Assembly (NCBI RefSeq): GCF_900155655.1 | Contig: NZ_LT706987.1 | Coordinates: 2,605,107 to 2,669,106 of the forward strand | Length of the DNA stretch: 64,000 nt | DNA from: Prevotella ihumii | GTDB lineage: Bacteria; Bacteroidota; Bacteroidia; Bacteroidales; Bacteroidaceae | Direction of reading: 5' to 3' | In this document: positions 26,315 through 35,400 of the stretch, piece after piece | Layout: every line of letters starts with the position of its first letter | Position numbering within the stretch: position 1 is the first letter of the stretch | Made by a program: the position numbers and the translations under genes | The notes under the pieces: generated by a model | What the model saw: only the letters and a program-made list of their open reading frames with translations | Database searches by the model: none | What the model was told of the DNA's origin: nothing

Positions 26315-28207
26315 ATGAAAAAGTGGACAATAGAAGATGCAAAAGAACTCTATAACATTAAGGGGTGGGGTAATCCTTACTTCAGCGTTAATGACAAAGG
26401 CAACGTTTATGTAGCTCCTTGCAAGGGAGAGACCCAGATTGACTTGCGAGAGATAATGGACGAGCTGAGTTTGCGCGATGTTACACCGCCTGTATTGCTG
26501 CGTTTTCCTGATATATTGGACGACCGAATAGAGAAGACATCTTCGTGTTTCGACCATGCAACCAAAGCGTACGATTACAAGGGCGAGAACTTTATCATCT
26601 ATCCCATTAAGGTAAATCAGATGCAACCTGTGGTGGAGGAGATAATCTCTCACGGTAAGAAATTTAATCTTGGACTTGAAGCGGGTTCAAAGCCCGAACT
26701 TCACGCCGTAATCGCTGTACAGTGTCAGAGCGATTCGCCTATCATTTGCAACGGATACAAGGACCAAAGCTACATAGAATTGGCACTCTTGGCACAGAAA
26801 ATGGGCAAGCGTATCTTCATTGTAGTTGAGAAACTGAACGAAATAGATATTATTGCAAAGGCTGCAAAGAAGCTTAATGTAGTGCCAAACATTGGTATTC
26901 GTATCAAGTTGGCTTCAACGGGCTCGGGTAAATGGTCGGAAAGTGGAGGCGATGCATCGAAGTTTGGACTCACCGCATCAGAACTTTTGCAGGCTTTAGA
27001 GAAGTTGGACGAGAAGGGATTGCACGATAGTTTGCGTCTTATCCATTTCCATATAGGCTCTCAAATCACTAAAATCCGCCGCATACAAACTGCGCTTACG
27101 GAAGCTGCACAATACTATGTGAACCTCAGAAAGATGGGTTACAACGTCGATTTTGTAGACTGTGGAGGCGGCTTAGGTGTAGACTATGACGGCACACGTT
27201 CGTCAAGCAGCGAAAGCTCAATCAATTATAGCATTCAAGAATATGTAAACGACTGCGTTTATACTTTTGTTGATGCAGCTGACAAGAGCAACATTCCCCA
27301 CCCGAATATCATTACCGAAAGTGGACGAAACGTAGCTGCTCACCACTCAATATTGGTAATTGATGTACTTGAAACTGCAAAATTACCCGAAATGCCTGAA
27401 GAGTTTGAGGCGAAAGAAACCGACCACCAATTGGTGCGCGAGCTATATAAGATATGGGACAACCTCAACTCACGTAATATGTTAGAGGATTGGCACGATG
27501 CCGAACAGATACGTGAAGAATCGTTGGAACTCTTCTCACACGGTATGGTAGACCTAAAGACACGTGCCGAAATAGAAGCGATGTACTGGAGCGTATGCCA
27601 CGAAATAAATACGTTGGCTAAGAATATGAAGCACGCACCCGAAGAGTTGCGCCGCTTGGACAAGCTCTTGGCAGACAAATACTTCTGCAACTTCTCGCTC
27701 TTCCAGTCGTTGCCTGACAGTTGGGCGATAGACCAATTGTTCCCCGTAATGCCAATTCAGCGACTTGACGAACGTCCCTCACGCAAATGTACCTTGCAAG
27801 ACATCACCTGCGATAGTGATGGTAAGATAGCCAATTTTGTAGCAGAAGGACGCACAAGCCACGTACTTCCTGTACACGCCTTAAAGCGCAATGAACCCTA
27901 TTACCTTGGTGTTTTCCTTGTTGGAGCTTATCAAGAGATACTTGGCGATATGCACAATCTCTTCGGCGATACCAACGCTGTACATATCTCTGCTCAAAAC
28001 GGAACGTATCATATCGACCAAATATTCGATGGAGAGACCGTGGAAGAAGTATTGGAATACGTACAATACAACCCTAAGAAGTTGGTTAGACAGTTGGAAA
28101 TATGGGTAACAAAGAGCGTTAAGCAAGGCAAGATTTCGTTAGAAGAAGGCAAGGAATTTCTAAGCAACTATCGAAGCGGATTGTACGGCTACACATATTT
28201 AGAATAA
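26315..28207 (+). CDS. speA: Biosynthetic arginine decarboxylase
   Basis: 630 aa. PLP enzyme that converts arginine to agmatine, the first step of one polyamine route. The lysine that would bind PLP is in IYPIKVNQ (about residue 95-100). The glycine-rich phosphate loop GLGVDYDG (about 289) and the C-terminal barrel are present, and the length matches the E. coli SpeA class (about 630-660 aa). An N-terminal MKKWTIEDAKELYNIKGWG block is typical. It is last gene of the topA-aroK-speA group and is followed by a terminator-like hairpin. Confidence 0.96.
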   Translation: MKKWTIEDAKELYNIKGWGNPYFSVNDKGNVYVAPCKGETQIDLREIMDELSLRDVTPPVLLRFPDILDDRIEKTSSCFDHATKAYDYKGENFIIYPIKVNQMQPVVEEIISHGKKFNLGLEAGSKPELHAVIAVQCQSDSPIICNGYKDQSYIELALLAQKMGKRIFIVVEKLNEIDIIAKAAKKLNVVPNIGIRIKLASTGSGKWSESGGDASKFGLTASELLQALEKLDEKGLHDSLRLIHFHIGSQITKIRRIQTALTEAAQYYVNLRKMGYNVDFVDCGGGLGVDYDGTRSSSSESSINYSIQEYVNDCVYTFVDAADKSNIPHPNIITESGRNVAAHHSILVIDVLETAKLPEMPEEFEAKETDHQLVRELYKIWDNLNSRNMLEDWHDAEQIREESLELFSHGMVDLKTRAEIEAMYWSVCHEINTLAKNMKHAPEELRRLDKLLADKYFCNFSLFQSLPDSWAIDQLFPVMPIQRLDERPSRKCTLQDITCDSDGKIANFVAEGRTSHVLPVHALKRNEPYYLGVFLVGAYQEILGDMHNLFGDTNAVHISAQNGTYHIDQIFDGETVEEVLEYVQYNPKKLVRQLEIWVTKSVKQGKISLEEGKEFLSNYRSGLYGYTYLE

Positions 28208-28220
28208 GCAAAAGATAAGT

Positions 28221-28268
28221 AATAAGTCGGACGGGTCGGACAAGTCAGCCCCCTCCGACTTATTTTAT
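28221..28268 (+). terminator. Terminator of speA
   Basis: AATAAGTCGGA (28221-28231) / TCCGACTTATT (28254-28264), then TTATAAT. The loop contains the CGGACGGGTCGGAC word also found in the family A hairpin at 20338-20427. Confidence 0.7.
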
Positions 28269-28365
28269 AATCCCCTCTTATAACTTTAATAAACGTTAAA
28301 GCACGTCTTTTTTCTCTAATGCTTGTAACTTTCTCCCACAGTTGTTCGTCAACCATATAGAGACG

Positions 28366-28878
28366 ATGAAGAAAATCAGTTTCAGAAACGATGTACTGCC
28401 TTTAAAGAACCCACTCTTTAGGCTTGCCCTCCGCATCACCCTAAGCAGGGAAGAGGCAGAGGACATAGTGCAAGACACACTGATAAAAGTTTGGAACAAG
28501 AGGTTTGAGTGGGACAACATCGACTCCATTGAGGCTTACAGCCTACGTATATGCAGAAACATATCGTTGGACAAGCTTAAAATGAAAGAGAACAACAATC
28601 GTTCGCTCGATGCCGAACCTACCGAAATGTTGCTTACAACGCCCAATCCACAAGAAAAGACAATAGAAAACGACAAAGTTCGTGTGGTAAGGCAAATCAT
28701 CAACTCGCTCCCAGAGAAACAAAAAAGCTGCTTGCAGCTAAGAGATTTTGAGGGAAAGCAATACAAAGAGATTGCTGAAATATTGGATATAACCGAAGAG
28801 CAAGTAAAGGTGAACATCTTTAGAGCACGCCAAACGGTTAAAATCAAGTATCAGAAGATAGACGAATATGGATTATAA
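28366..28878 (+). CDS. ECF-type RNA polymerase sigma factor
   Basis: 170 aa from ATG 28366 (an upstream TTG at 28342 would add eight residues, but its context is poor). Region 2: LALRITLSREEAEDIVQDTLIKVWNKR (about residues 20-46), the classic sigma-2 helix. Region 4: LPEKQKSCLQLRDFEGKQYKEIAEILDITEEQVKVNIFRARQ (about 110-152), a helix-turn-helix. It directs RNA polymerase to a small regulon. Its stop overlaps the start of the next gene by 11 bp, so the two are translationally coupled; that protein is the probable regulator. Confidence 0.93.
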   Translation: MKKISFRNDVLPLKNPLFRLALRITLSREEAEDIVQDTLIKVWNKRFEWDNIDSIEAYSLRICRNISLDKLKMKENNNRSLDAEPTEMLLTTPNPQEKTIENDKVRVVRQIINSLPEKQKSCLQLRDFEGKQYKEIAEILDITEEQVKVNIFRARQTVKIKYQKIDEYGL

Positions 28879-29341
28879 ATACATTGAACAGTTGTTGGAG
28901 CGTTATTGGGAATGCCAAACCACGCTAAAAGAGGAGAACATTCTCCGCACATTCTTTTCACAAGAGGATGTGCCAGCTGAACTTTTGCCCTATAAAGAAG
29001 TGTTTGCTTACCAACAGGAAGCAATCAACGATGAAGTATTGGGCGAGGATTTCGACCATAAAGTATTAGCATTGATAGATGAGGACAAGCCTGTAAAGGC
29101 ACGTACCATCACGATGCGCCAACGAATGATGCCTTTCTTCAAGGCAGCAGCTATCGTGGCAATCATTCTAACCTTGCAGAATGCCGTACAAAGCGCATTG
29201 ACTGACAAGGCAGCAGAGCCACAGCCTACCACCAATATGGCAGGAATAAACAAGCCAACTGAAGGCCCTTCGATGGCAAAAGCCGACTCGGCAAAGGTCG
29301 ATTCCATTGGTAAAACAGCCAAGGTGATAGATACCGAATAG
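28868..29341 (+). CDS. Probable anti-sigma factor or membrane partner of the ECF sigma factor
   Basis: 157 aa. An N-terminal cytoplasmic acidic helical part (MDYKYIEQLLERYWECQTT, about 1-75) is followed by one membrane helix (FFKAAAIVAIILTL, about 88-105) and a short Pro/Lys/Ala-rich outer tail with no domain. This topology and the coupled position after the sigma gene suit an anti-sigma factor. However, it lacks a zinc-binding HxxxCxxC motif and the large FecR-like domain, so the role is inferred from position. Confidence 0.65.
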   Translation: MDYKYIEQLLERYWECQTTLKEENILRTFFSQEDVPAELLPYKEVFAYQQEAINDEVLGEDFDHKVLALIDEDKPVKARTITMRQRMMPFFKAAAIVAIILTLQNAVQSALTDKAAEPQPTTNMAGINKPTEGPSMAKADSAKVDSIGKTAKVIDTE

Positions 29342-29456
29342 TATTAAACAAGAAATTTCTATGCTTTTTCAATAAATATAAATCATTTTTTAGTAAAACA
29401 AAAACAGTCCGAAAGGACGACATACACTCATTTTTTTTAAAACATACAACAATCAG

Positions 29457-29498
29457 AAAAGGTCAATTCTCACACCGAGAGTTGACCTTTTCCTTTTT
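29457..29498 (+). terminator. Terminator of the sigma factor operon
   Basis: AAAAGGTCAA (29457-29466) / TTGACCTTTT (29483-29492), with an inner CTC/GAG pair, then CCTTTTTC. Confidence 0.75.
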
Positions 29499-29518
29499 CA
29501 TACAATATCTTTTGAATT

Positions 29519-29749
29519 GGAAATATAGACCAATCGCGGGAAATGCTAAAACTATGATTTTTGCTTTTATAAACCATTGGTAATCAATGTTTTATATTTG
29601 TGTTCTAAAACATATATGTTTTACCCTGTCAAAGTTGAACTTTGGCATTGCTAAACATATATGTTTGACATTGCCAAACATATATGTTTGGGAAGTTCAA
29701 AGATATAGGTCTTGTTATAGAAAGGTTATGAGGTTATAAACAGAACAAT
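29519..29749 (+). repeat. Palindrome-array element, full copy 5
   Basis: Boxes GGAAATATAGACCAAT (29519-29534) and ending at 29749, 215 bp apart. Units: AAACATATATGTTT 29608-29621, CAAAGTTGAACTTTG 29630-29644, AAACATATATGTTT 29653-29666 and 29676-29689, then a degenerate AAAGATATAGGTCTT. The order of the second to fourth units differs from the other full copies. Confidence 0.9.
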
Positions 29750-29880
29750 ATGCGGAGGGCTTTTGTCGTTTGTTTTGCGCTCTTGCTCCGTTCTGTTCTT
29801 TTCGTTCTTGTGCTGATTTGTTGCTCTCCGATTACTATTTTTTACTTTTTTATTTGTCTCTTTGCGCAATACGATTATTT

Positions 29881-29952
29881 AAACCCAAATTGGTCATTAG
29901 GATTTCTCTTTGCCGTACGACACAGAGAAATCTTAATGACCAATTTTGGGTT
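29881..29952. repeat. Family A hairpin, diverged short form
   Basis: AAACCCAAATTGGTCATTAG paired with CTTAATGACCAATTTTGGGTT; stem of about 28 bp with one bulge, extended by ATTTCTCT/AGAGAAAT. It ends exactly where the gene remnant at 29953 begins. Confidence 0.75.
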
Positions 29953-30099
29953 AATGCACAAGAGGGCGTTTCTCAGCTCGATGTATTTGCACTTAGCGGT
30001 GTGAAAGTAGGTAGAGTAGAGGTTGTAAATGGTACACCTGATTTGAAAAAGTTGCCACGTGGTGTTTATATTATTGGTGGGAAAAGGGTTGTGAAATAA
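29953..30099 (+). pseudogene. C-terminal remnant of a secreted protein
   Basis: In frame up to the stop at 30097-30099, the sequence encodes about 48 residues ending KLPRGVYIIGGKRVVK. Such tails (hydrophobic strand, then KGVYIVxGxKxV) end many secreted Bacteroidota proteins, including the 687-aa protein in this window (VLQKGVYIVRCNGKAQKIVVR). No signal peptide or body precedes it: the upstream side is a family A hairpin. It is best read as the stump of a gene cut off by insertion or deletion. Confidence 0.6.
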
Positions 30100-30139
30100 G
30101 TTGCAAATCCTTGAAATGATACGAATGGTATCTAAAAAA

Positions 30140-30171
30140 TTTGTTTGTAGCGCGATAAAGCTGTAACTTTG
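30140..30171 (+). promoter_or_regulatory. Promoter of the VanX-like gene
   Basis: TTTG 30140-30143, 20-bp spacer, TAACTTTG 30164-30171. The start ATG 30210 is about 38 bp further on. Confidence 0.75.
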
Positions 30172-30209
30172 GGACGCATTTCGCTCAACAAACAAATTTG
30201 AAAAGATAT

Positions 30210-30953
30210 ATGAAGAAAACAGTTATTGCACTGATGGTATGGCTCGGAATATGTAGTTTCGTTGCCATACCATCGGTGCAAAATGGTAAGATAAAGGGTG
30301 TTAAATCTGCCACAGCTCAACGAATGGAGCGGCAAGGACTGGTAGATATTAAAACCATAGACCCATCTATAAAGATTGCCTTGATGTATGCTCGCACGGA
30401 CAACTTCTGCCATAAAGTGTTGTACACTGACCTTCGAGAGGCGTATGTATTGCCTCGTTGTGGGGCAGCACTCAAACGTGCGCAAGCCGAACTTAAACGT
30501 CTTCGCCCTGACCTTAGTCTTTGCATATTCGATGCCACCCGTCCGATGAGTGTTCAACAAACAATGTGGGACGCTGTGAAGAACACTAATCATAGTTTTT
30601 ATGTATCTAATCCAGCTCGTGGAGGTGGAATGCACAACTATGGAATGGCTGTGGACATAAGTCTTTGCAAGGCTTCGTGGAACGAAAACCAATGGAAAGA
30701 AGGGTCGCAACGTTGCCAAATAGATACCATTCCGATGGGTGTAAAGGTGGACCACTTGGGGGTTGAAAGCCATATAGATAAAGAGCAGCAACTCTTAAGT
30801 AAAGGTGTGCTGAACAAAGAGAGCCTTGCCAATCGCCAATTGTTGCGTCGTGTGATGGTGGCAGCTGGTTTTACACCCTTGAGAACAGAATGGTGGCACT
30901 TCAATCTTTGTACCCGTGCGTGGGCAAAAGCTAACTTAAAGGTGGTGAAATAG
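30210..30953 (+). CDS. D-alanyl-D-alanine dipeptidase, M15D (VanX/DdpX-like)
   Basis: 247 aa from ATG 30210. Signal sequence MKKTVIALMVWLGICSFVAI, so probably periplasmic. VanX-type zinc ligands are visible: His142 and Asp149 in GGGMHNYGMAVD, and His230 in EWWHF with catalytic Glu227; an arginine in DATRPMS (Arg111) fits the substrate-binding position. The enzyme cleaves D-Ala-D-Ala, here presumably for peptidoglycan recycling. There are no vanH/A ligase genes nearby, so vancomycin resistance is not implied. It is followed 10 bp later by the methyltransferase gene. Confidence 0.92.
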   Translation: MKKTVIALMVWLGICSFVAIPSVQNGKIKGVKSATAQRMERQGLVDIKTIDPSIKIALMYARTDNFCHKVLYTDLREAYVLPRCGAALKRAQAELKRLRPDLSLCIFDATRPMSVQQTMWDAVKNTNHSFYVSNPARGGGMHNYGMAVDISLCKASWNENQWKEGSQRCQIDTIPMGVKVDHLGVESHIDKEQQLLSKGVLNKESLANRQLLRRVMVAAGFTPLRTEWWHFNLCTRAWAKANLKVVK

Positions 30954-30963
30954 CAAATCTGAA

Positions 30964-32412
30964 ATGAATATTAAGGAACTTTTTACCCCCGAACTTGTAG
31001 CTTTTGTAGCACAGCATCGCAATGATGATGTGCGTAAATTGGCTTTCTTGGCTGATAAATATCCAACGATTGACTTTCCTTTTGCACTCAATCAGGTGGC
31101 AGGAATGCAAACTGCAAGCACTAAACTTCCAACTTGGGCAGATAAAGAGGGCATCGTTTATCCGCCGCACATCAGTATGGAACAATGCTCTTCTGAACCA
31201 ACAGCACGCTATAAGGCAGAGTTGGTGCAGCGATTGTCGAACGACTACTTGCAAAACAAGAAGCGAACGAGTGTAAAAGACAATCAATCGTGTGCGAAAG
31301 ATGAACTATTACTTGCAAAAGATAATGGAACGTGTGTAGAAAATAATGGAAAGACAACCGAAACATCGTTCTCCACGCTTATAGACATTACAGGCGGATT
31401 TGGTGTAGACTTCTCTTTTATGGCGCAAGGATTTAATGCTACATACGTAGAACAGCAACCTCATCTTTGTGAAATAGCACTCTACAACTTTCCACGATTG
31501 GGATTGAACAATGCAAAGGTGGTGAATGGCGATGGAGTAGACTATCTCCATACGCTCCAATTCTCAACTATCATCTATCTTGACCCTGCCCGCCGCAATG
31601 CAGAGGGTGGTAAAACGGTGGCAATAGCTGATTGTACGCCCAATCTTTTAGCAATAAAAGAAGAGCTAATACAGAAGAGTGGGTACACGATAGTGAAACT
31701 TTCGCCGATGTTAGATTGGCATAAGGCGGTGCGAGAACTGAACGCTGAAGCCAACATTGTGCGTGAAGTGCACGCCATAGCTGTAAAGAACGAATGTAAG
31801 GAATTGCTCTTTGTCTTGTCAAAAGGCGATGCTCCGCTCCGCTTTTATTGTGCGAACGATGGTAAGATATTCAGCTTTAACGAACAAGATGAGGCTCAAT
31901 TGCAGCTCAGCGACCCGCTTTTAAAAGGCAGCAATAAACTTTCACCGCTTAGCAACAAACTTTCAGAGGATAGTAACGAGCTTTCACCGCTTAGCGACCT
32001 ACTTTTGCAAACGAAAGCTGAACCCTTGCAAATAAGCGATGCATCTTTGATACCGCAATATCTCTACGAGCCCAATTCGGCGATAATGAAATTAGGTGGC
32101 TTCGCTCCACTTTCGGCTCGTTATGGTGTAAAAGCTGTGAGCCAAAATTCTCATCTATTTGTCTCCGTAGACCCAATTGATGATTTTGCAGGACGTAGCT
32201 TCCGTATCCGAACCATCACATCAATGAATAAGAAGGAGCTACGGAAAGCATTGTCAGGGATAACTGCTGCCAACATAACCGTCCGCAATTTCCCCCTAAG
32301 CGTTGCAGATTTGCGCAAGAAACTAAAGCTTAAAGACGGTGGAAACATCTATCTTTTTGCCACAACAGATGTAGCCAACAACCATCTACTCATCGTCTGT
32401 GAAAAATGTTAG
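30964..32412 (+). CDS. Class I SAM-dependent methyltransferase with THUMP-like domain
   Basis: 482 aa. Starts MNIKELFTPELVAFVAQHRNDDVRKLAF, the helical N-terminus of a conserved Bacteroidota family (PG_1098-like). Motif I is IDITGGFGVDFSFMAQG (about 140-155), followed by YVEQQP. Catalytic-region YLDPARR (about residue 200) suggests an NPPY-like pocket. A low-complexity insertion of LSPLSNKLSEDSNELSPLS type (about 315-345) sits before the C-terminal THUMP-like domain ending NHLLIVCEKC. Probable RNA or nucleic-acid methyltransferase; target unknown. No signal peptide. Confidence 0.82.
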   Translation: MNIKELFTPELVAFVAQHRNDDVRKLAFLADKYPTIDFPFALNQVAGMQTASTKLPTWADKEGIVYPPHISMEQCSSEPTARYKAELVQRLSNDYLQNKKRTSVKDNQSCAKDELLLAKDNGTCVENNGKTTETSFSTLIDITGGFGVDFSFMAQGFNATYVEQQPHLCEIALYNFPRLGLNNAKVVNGDGVDYLHTLQFSTIIYLDPARRNAEGGKTVAIADCTPNLLAIKEELIQKSGYTIVKLSPMLDWHKAVRELNAEANIVREVHAIAVKNECKELLFVLSKGDAPLRFYCANDGKIFSFNEQDEAQLQLSDPLLKGSNKLSPLSNKLSEDSNELSPLSDLLLQTKAEPLQISDASLIPQYLYEPNSAIMKLGGFAPLSARYGVKAVSQNSHLFVSVDPIDDFAGRSFRIRTITSMNKKELRKALSGITAANITVRNFPLSVADLRKKLKLKDGGNIYLFATTDVANNHLLIVCEKC

Positions 32413-32507
32413 CAATAACAAAAACTACTAATCGATAAACTAAAAAGTAGTCAACCTACAAACTAAAATTAGTTAATCGACAAACATAACATCGTCAATC
32501 CATAAAT

Positions 32508-32547
32508 AAAAGCAATCAATCCATACATCTCTTGGATTGGCTGCTTT
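32508..32547 (+). terminator. Terminator after the methyltransferase
   Basis: AAGCAATCAATCC / GGATTGGCTGCTT with a 2-bp imperfection, followed by T-rich sequence. Its stem is nearly the same as that at 34854-34894. Confidence 0.65.
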
Positions 32548-32628
32548 GTTGTTTTATCTCCTTTCGATAGACAAATTAAGTTTTGTACATTAATTTCTTA
32601 CAAATTCAAGACATATTATTTATTTTTC

Positions 32629-32659
32629 TTGTTTTTATAGAAAGAATACCTTACATTTG
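32629..32659 (+). promoter_or_regulatory. Promoter of the large secreted protein gene
   Basis: TTG 32629-32631, 20-bp spacer, TACATTTG 32652-32659. Confidence 0.7.
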
Positions 32660-32764
32660 CATTACATAGTTATGAATTGATAGTTATAAGAAACTAAACA
32701 GACTTATTGTTATCAACAATTCAAACAATCGCATAACGTTTTACATTATAATAATTTATCAACA

Positions 32765-34828
32765 ATGAAGAAACTAATTGCTACGATGATGACTGCAATT
32801 GCCTTAATGGGCGGTTTGACAGTTACGGCACAAACTCAAGACACGGAATACCAGCTCTTTGGACATAGAGTAGGTACAAGCTATGCCAATGGAATTTATA
32901 AGTTTACGAGTACAAAGACTACTGCAACCAAGGTAGCCGACATCTCTGCCACGCCCGACTTAGGTTCTGTGAAAGTAGACGACCGATATTACGTATTTAG
33001 CCAAGACAAGACAAGCGGTTACGGCACCGATTACTATATGACCATTTACGATGTGTCTGACTTCAAATACGTAACACGTGCAAAGGTAACGCCTCTACTT
33101 ATTGAGGGAGCTCCAATGGCATATAACCCTGTAAACAAGAAGGTTTACACCATTTATTCAGAGAACAATTACCTTTATACCTTGGTCACAATCGACCTTT
33201 CTAATCGTAAAAAGACAGAAATAGGCAGCCTTTCTACAAAGCGTTTCTGGACCTTAACCTTCAATGAGACAGGCAAACTCTACGGCATAGCTGACGATGG
33301 CAAGCTCTACGCCATAGACCCTACAAACGCAAACACCACCGCAATAGGTTCGGTAGGCCATATTCCTAACTATCAACAAGCAGCAACTTTCCTCCCAGGG
33401 GATAACAACACAATGTATTGGGCTGGAACTTTCGCGAAGGAAGATGCTGCCTTGTATAAGGTGGACGTCACCAATGGAACGACCACACCTATCGAAAAGT
33501 TTGCCGAAGATGCAGAGTTTAACACCCTTTGGGTAGGCGATAAGGTGGTAAAGGCAGGTGCACCAGCTGCAGCCACAATGCTTAGTACCACCTTTACCAA
33601 TGGTTCGCTCAAGGGTACAATGAACTTTACAGCACCAACAACAGCACACGATGGAAGCAGCATTTCGGGCGAATTGACTTACAAAGTATTTGTTGACGGC
33701 ACAGAAAAGGCAACGGGTAAGACCGAAGCAGGCAAGGAAGTGAAAGCAGAGATAGAAACCACACAAGGCGTACACGACTTTACGGTGGTAATGGCAAATA
33801 CGATTGGCGAAGGTGACAAGGCAGAACTGAAGAGTCAATATGTAGGTCTTGACACGCCAAAGCCTGTAAAAAACATTGCTTTTAAACGGGGTACACAGCC
33901 CAACGAGTATGTGCTTACGTGGGAAAATGTTACCGAAGGCGAGCACAATGGCTATATTGACCCAGCAAGCGTGAAATACAAGGTACGCAAAATGCCAGAA
34001 GATAAGGTGATAAACGAGCGTGCTACTTCGCCCTACACCTTTACCATAGAGCAAGCTAATGCCGAACGTTGCTTCTTTGATGTTATCCCTTATGTAGACA
34101 ATGCTACAACGGGATTGCCGATGAGTTCGAACAAACTTTTGGTAGGCAAGGCGTTTGAAGTGCCTTACAGCGAAGATTTCTCTTCCAACGACAACTTCCT
34201 GCTGTATACCATTATCAATGTAGACGACGACAACGCCACTTGGGACTACGATTACGACTACAAATTTCTGAAGATTTATAACACTTCTGTGGCTAAAAAC
34301 GATTGGGCTATCACTCCGTTTATTGCTGTAGAGAAGGGAATGGAGTACAAACTATCGTTCGATGTTAGGAGCTTTGGTACAGAAACCTTCGAGGTAAAAT
34401 ATGGTAAAGATGCTACTGTTGAGGCTATGACCGAACAGGTATTGCCTACAACCGAAGTGGCTTCAGATGGAGAATTTGTAAGTAAGGAATGTACTTTCAC
34501 AGCCAAAGAGACAGGAAACTTCTTTATAGGATTTCACGTAAATACAACTGATGTAGAAAAGGGTATGACCCTTTATTTGGACAACATCAAGCTCGATAAA
34601 ACAGGGGCTACAGCTATAAATGCTGTTGAGGCAACACAAGCACCACAATTCATCGTTGTTAATAGCGGTTTGCGTATGTTGGGCGCAGCTGCCGACGTAG
34701 TTGTAACTCGCTTAGATGGAGCAATTATTTTCCACGGCACAATGCAGCCTAACGCAACGATAGTTTTGCAAAAGGGTGTGTATATAGTTAGATGTAACGG
34801 AAAAGCACAAAAGATAGTTGTAAGATAA
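32765..34828 (+). CDS. Large secreted protein with beta-propeller-like and adhesin-like domains
   Basis: 687 aa. Signal peptide MKKLIATMMTAIALMGGLTVTAQ. The first 260 residues have repeated YxxxxDxxDFKYV/YAIDP strands like a small propeller. The middle (about 280-470) has two fibronectin-III-like stretches (KPVKNIAFKRGTQPNEYVLTW). Residues about 475-620 form a choice-of-anchor/cleaved-adhesin-like jelly roll (YSEDFSSNDN ... LYLDNIKLDKTG). The C-terminus (GVYIVRCNGKAQKIVVR) is a Bacteroidota secretion/anchoring tail. It lies between two near-identical hairpins and has its own promoter. Likely cell-surface or released; ligand unknown. Confidence 0.75.
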   Translation: MKKLIATMMTAIALMGGLTVTAQTQDTEYQLFGHRVGTSYANGIYKFTSTKTTATKVADISATPDLGSVKVDDRYYVFSQDKTSGYGTDYYMTIYDVSDFKYVTRAKVTPLLIEGAPMAYNPVNKKVYTIYSENNYLYTLVTIDLSNRKKTEIGSLSTKRFWTLTFNETGKLYGIADDGKLYAIDPTNANTTAIGSVGHIPNYQQAATFLPGDNNTMYWAGTFAKEDAALYKVDVTNGTTTPIEKFAEDAEFNTLWVGDKVVKAGAPAAATMLSTTFTNGSLKGTMNFTAPTTAHDGSSISGELTYKVFVDGTEKATGKTEAGKEVKAEIETTQGVHDFTVVMANTIGEGDKAELKSQYVGLDTPKPVKNIAFKRGTQPNEYVLTWENVTEGEHNGYIDPASVKYKVRKMPEDKVINERATSPYTFTIEQANAERCFFDVIPYVDNATTGLPMSSNKLLVGKAFEVPYSEDFSSNDNFLLYTIINVDDDNATWDYDYDYKFLKIYNTSVAKNDWAITPFIAVEKGMEYKLSFDVRSFGTETFEVKYGKDATVEAMTEQVLPTTEVASDGEFVSKECTFTAKETGNFFIGFHVNTTDVEKGMTLYLDNIKLDKTGATAINAVEATQAPQFIVVNSGLRMLGAAADVVVTRLDGAIIFHGTMQPNATIVLQKGVYIVRCNGKAQKIVVR

Positions 34829-34853
34829 CTATCACGCAATAAGCAATAATAAC

Positions 34854-34904
34854 AAAAGCAGTCAATCCACACAATGCTTGGATTGACTGCTTTTATTTTT
34901 TTTA
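34854..34904. terminator. Bidirectional terminator between the secreted protein gene and ybeY
   Basis: Perfect 15-bp stem AAAAGCAGTCAATCC (34854-34868) / GGATTGACTGCTTTT (34880-34894), then a T run to about 34904; the upstream A run serves the minus strand less well. Confidence 0.9.
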
Positions 34905-34918
34905 TCCCTTCCTGTACT

Positions 34919-35335
34919 TTATTTAGCGAGCAAAGCGAGCGCCTTGTCTTCGTTCTCCTCCATTATTTCACGTTCGCCAGGACCTTTGTCGTTGATGCCA
35001 CAAAGGTGTAGTATGCCGTGAATGATGACACGATGAAGCTCCTCCTCATAGCTTTTGCCAAACTTCTCCGCATTGGTACGCACCGTGTCTAACGATATAA
35101 CCAAATCGCCGTTCAGTGTGTTGCCCTCACAATAGTCGAATGTGATGATGTCGGTGTAATAGTCGTGGTTGAGATACTCATTGTTTACTTCAAGTATTTT
35201 CTCATCGTCCACAAACAAATAACCTATTTCACCCACCTTTTTGTTGTGCGAAGCCGCTACCGCCTTTATCCATTGGGTAGTGTCACGTTTCTTTATCTTG
35301 GGCAGTTTTACACCCTCTGCGTTGTATGTTATCAT
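34919..35335 (-). CDS. ybeY: Endoribonuclease YbeY (rRNA maturation factor)
   Basis: 138 aa. Metal-dependent endoribonuclease for 16S rRNA 3'-end maturation and ribosome quality control. The signature HGILHLCGINDKG (His106, His110) is present. The third metal ligand, histidine in E. coli YbeY, is Asp116 here; I believe this is usual in Bacteroidota. The LNHDYYTDIITFDY segment (about residues 55-68) is also family-typical. Its stop is close to the bidirectional terminator. Between it and coaD lies a 194-bp family B MITE. Confidence 0.93.
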   Translation of the reverse strand: MITYNAEGVKLPKIKKRDTTQWIKAVAASHNKKVGEIGYLFVDDEKILEVNNEYLNHDYYTDIITFDYCEGNTLNGDLVISLDTVRTNAEKFGKSYEEELHRVIIHGILHLCGINDKGPGEREIMEENEDKALALLAK

Positions 35336-35400
35336 ATCTTTTCTTCCTTTTTCTTAATGTTTTGGGGCTTTCGTTTCTGTTGTTTCCCCTTTATGCTTTA

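Larger units (their letters stand above)
29342..29952. other. Intergenic region, 611 bp
   Basis: Holds a terminator (29457-29492), a full palindrome-array element (29519-29749) and a family A hairpin (29881-29952). Open frames in it are by-products of repeats. Confidence 0.7.
32413..32764. other. Intergenic region, 352 bp
   Basis: Contains the terminator at 32508-32547 and the promoter at 32629-32659, leaving a leader of about 98 nt with no recognised structure. Nothing else seen. Confidence 0.65.

Noticed and set aside
30210..30953. Vancomycin resistance operon
   Set aside because: The VanX-like dipeptidase has a signal peptide and no vanA or vanH genes around it; peptidoglycan recycling is more likely.
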